From Pseudomonadota bacterium (GTDB lineage Bacteria; Pseudomonadota; Gammaproteobacteria; Burkholderiales; Rhodocyclaceae): DNA of 64,000 bases. The stretch lies in contig QQUN01000030.1 in assembly GCA_008501585.1 (NCBI GenBank), forward strand, positions 28,316 through 92,315, given 5' to 3'. Position numbers and translations under genes: made by a program. Each line of letters begins with the position of its first letter. The first letter of the stretch is position 1. This document shows positions 62,809 to 64,000 of the stretch, piece by piece. The notes beneath the pieces were generated by a model, which was given only the letters and a program-made list of their open reading frames with translations, did no database searches and was not told where the DNA came from.

Positions 62809-64000
62809 CTAGAAGCGAAACCGCAGTGAGCCGCCGATGAAGCTGGCCGGCGGCGGGGTGCCCGGCGTGGGCGGGGTGTCGGGCGCGGTGAGCTGGCCCT
62901 GCGCGCCGAACTCGAACTCGGCCACCGGCACCTCGCGGCAGGGCGCGCCAACGCGCTCGATCTCGGAGTGCACATTAGCGATGGCGGCGACCACCTCGGC
63001 GTAACGCGCCTGCGGGGCGAAGGTGCGTGACAGTTCGCTGGCCTCGGGGTCGGGCGCGGGCGGGGTCTGCACCGCCTGGATGGCATCGCGCAGCCGCGTG
63101 CCGGCCGCCTGCAGCGCCGAGCGCGCGGCGGCCGGGTCCACCGCCCGGCACACGGTGCGCGTGGTTTGCACCGTCAGCCCGGCCGCGCCGCGGCCTTCGG
63201 TGGTCATGCTGGCGCGGGCGATGATGCGCACATGCGGCACGGCATTGACGGTGACGCTGAACGAGAACGCGCTCGGGCTGGCGTTGAGCGAGAACACCAC
63301 CCGCTCGGCGCCGCGGAAGGGCACCGGCAGGCGCACCGCCAGCGAGGCCGGCAGGTCGATGGTGACGGCGGCCGCGCCGAGGTTGAAGGCAATGGTGGTC
63401 GAGGGCAGCGACAGCCCGCCGCCCGCCGCCGGCGCCGGCGTGCCACCGGCCGGCGGTGTGGTGCCGGGTGCACGGCGCGGCCCGGGCGCCACCGGGCCGG
63501 GTCGGGCGGCGGGTGTCGGCAGGCCGAAATTGGGCGTCAGGCAGGGGTTGCCGGCCACCAGCGAGGCGAGATTCACCCCCGGATGGCAGGCGCGGTAGAT
63601 CTGCAGCAGGCGCGTCCGGCTCACCGCCTCGGGCGAACGCAGGCTGAGCCGGCACAGGGTGCCGATGTCGCAGGTGGCCTCGGCCATCGAGGCCAGGAAG
63701 GAGGCGTCGTCCTCGGTGCCGGGCGTGGGGTCGCGCGAGACGGCCGGGCTGGCCGCGCTGATCGCCGGCATGGGCGCACCGGTGGCCACGCTGTGCGCCG
63801 CGCGCCGGGCCTCGCCCTCGCGCTGGGCGCTGCTCAGGTCAGCCCCCCCGCCACAGCGCTGCTGGATCGCATGGGTCAGCTCATGCGCCAGCCGCTGCCG
63901 ACCGGCCGGCGCCTGCGGCGCATAGCCCTCGGGCCCGAACACGATGTGGCGGCGCAGGGTGTAGGCCGGCGCCGACAAGGCCTCGGCGGACTGCACCGCG
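62809..64000 (-). CDS. DUF4157 (eCIS core domain) protein, cut by the window end
   Basis: At least 397 codons; the N-terminus lies beyond 64000. The visible start matches the end of a DUF4157 domain, with YTLRRHIVFGPEGYAPQAPAGRQRLAHELTHAIQQ holding an HELTH zinc-protease-like motif. After it come a Pro-rich linker and a second region with paired Cys (SLASMAEATCDIGTLCRLSL; RACHPG; GNPCLTPNFG) and beta-rich sequence. DUF4157 is strongly linked to eCIS loci and their toxins. It may be an effector or processing factor. It heads the visible operon. Confidence 0.82.
   Translation of the reverse strand, partial: AVQSAEALSAPAYTLRRHIVFGPEGYAPQAPAGRQRLAHELTHAIQQRCGGGADLSSAQREGEARRAAHSVATGAPMPAISAASPAVSRDPTPGTEDDASFLASMAEATCDIGTLCRLSLRSPEAVSRTRLLQIYRACHPGVNLASLVAGNPCLTPNFGLPTPAARPGPVAPGPRRAPGTTPPAGGTPAPAAGGGLSLPSTTIAFNLGAAAVTIDLPASLAVRLPVPFRGAERVVFSLNASPSAFSFSVTVNAVPHVRIIARASMTTEGRGAAGLTVQTTRTVCRAVDPAAARSALQAAGTRLRDAIQAVQTPPAPDPEASELSRTFAPQARYAEVVAAIANVHSEIERVGAPCREVPVAEFEFGAQGQLTAPDTPPTPGTPPPASFIGGSLRFRF

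Noticed and set aside
47235..64000. Complete prophage
   Set aside because: No capsid, portal, terminase, integrase, repressor or lysis gene is visible; the DUF4157 and CIS tube-type genes point to an injection system, although the part beyond 64000 is unseen.
47235..64000. Type VI secretion system
   Set aside because: No TssJLM, ClpV, Hcp or TssBC-like genes; LysM, DUF4157, DUF6519 and gpI/gpJ pairs fit eCIS or phage tails instead.

Overview
The window looks like chromosome of a high-G+C betaproteobacterium, most likely a Rhodocyclales/Zoogloeaceae-type denitrifier (Azoarcus, Thauera or Denitromonas relatives). The basis is protein flavour, the gene order mnmG-rsmG-parA-parB next to atpIBEFHAGDC, a ubiE-Tim44-ubiJ cluster, and a norE-like gene pair behind an FNR/DNR-type box. 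The genus is an inference. No rRNA, tRNA or CRISPR array was seen.

Layout. 1-8 kb: end of an unknown gene, a class II glutamine amidotransferase, a HIT protein, a large unknown protein, phoBR with a Pho-box-like site, DUF971, ubiE, a Tim44-like protein and ubiJ. 8.1-15.1 kb: the complete F1Fo ATP synthase operon on the minus strand, with a good sigma70-type promoter. 15.3-19.5 kb: parB, parA, rsmG, mnmG, as near many oriC regions. 19.7-29 kb: norE-like pair, DUF1330, DUF481, an EamA transporter, tpx, a secreted PHB-depolymerase-like esterase, an SLC13 permease, and a CBS-PAS-GGDEF-EAL protein whose end overlaps the permease gene.

29.2-31.9 kb is accessory DNA: a Fic protein bracketed by inverted copies of a short repeat (here called R1), then a small integron-type cassette array (two intact attC-like sites, one remnant, three minus-strand cassettes, no integrase in the window). 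32.3-44.9 kb returns to ordinary genes: lepB, a BCCT transporter, a broken phzF-like gene holding a palindromic repeat (R2), a cation/stress cluster (P-type ATPase, DUF2062, CPA2 antiporter, double UspA, GNAT) and a second SLC13 permease. 45.2-47.1 kb is a second accessory patch with two AT-rich single genes, each again bracketed by R1.

47.2-64 kb (minus strand) is a block of contractile injection system baseplate/spike genes: DUF4157 protein (cut by the window end), CIS tube-type protein, LysM-type protein, gpD-like hub, gpV-like spike, PAAR tip, gp25 wedge, two gpJ-like baseplate proteins, a gpI-like protein with a beta-helix-like C-terminus, a DUF6519/beta-helix protein and a small LysM-like protein. 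It resembles an extracellular contractile injection system (eCIS). Sheath, inner tube, tape measure and AAA+ ATPase genes are not in the window and would be expected upstream, beyond 64000. Three gaps in this block are filled with palindromic or GC-rich dispersed repeats.
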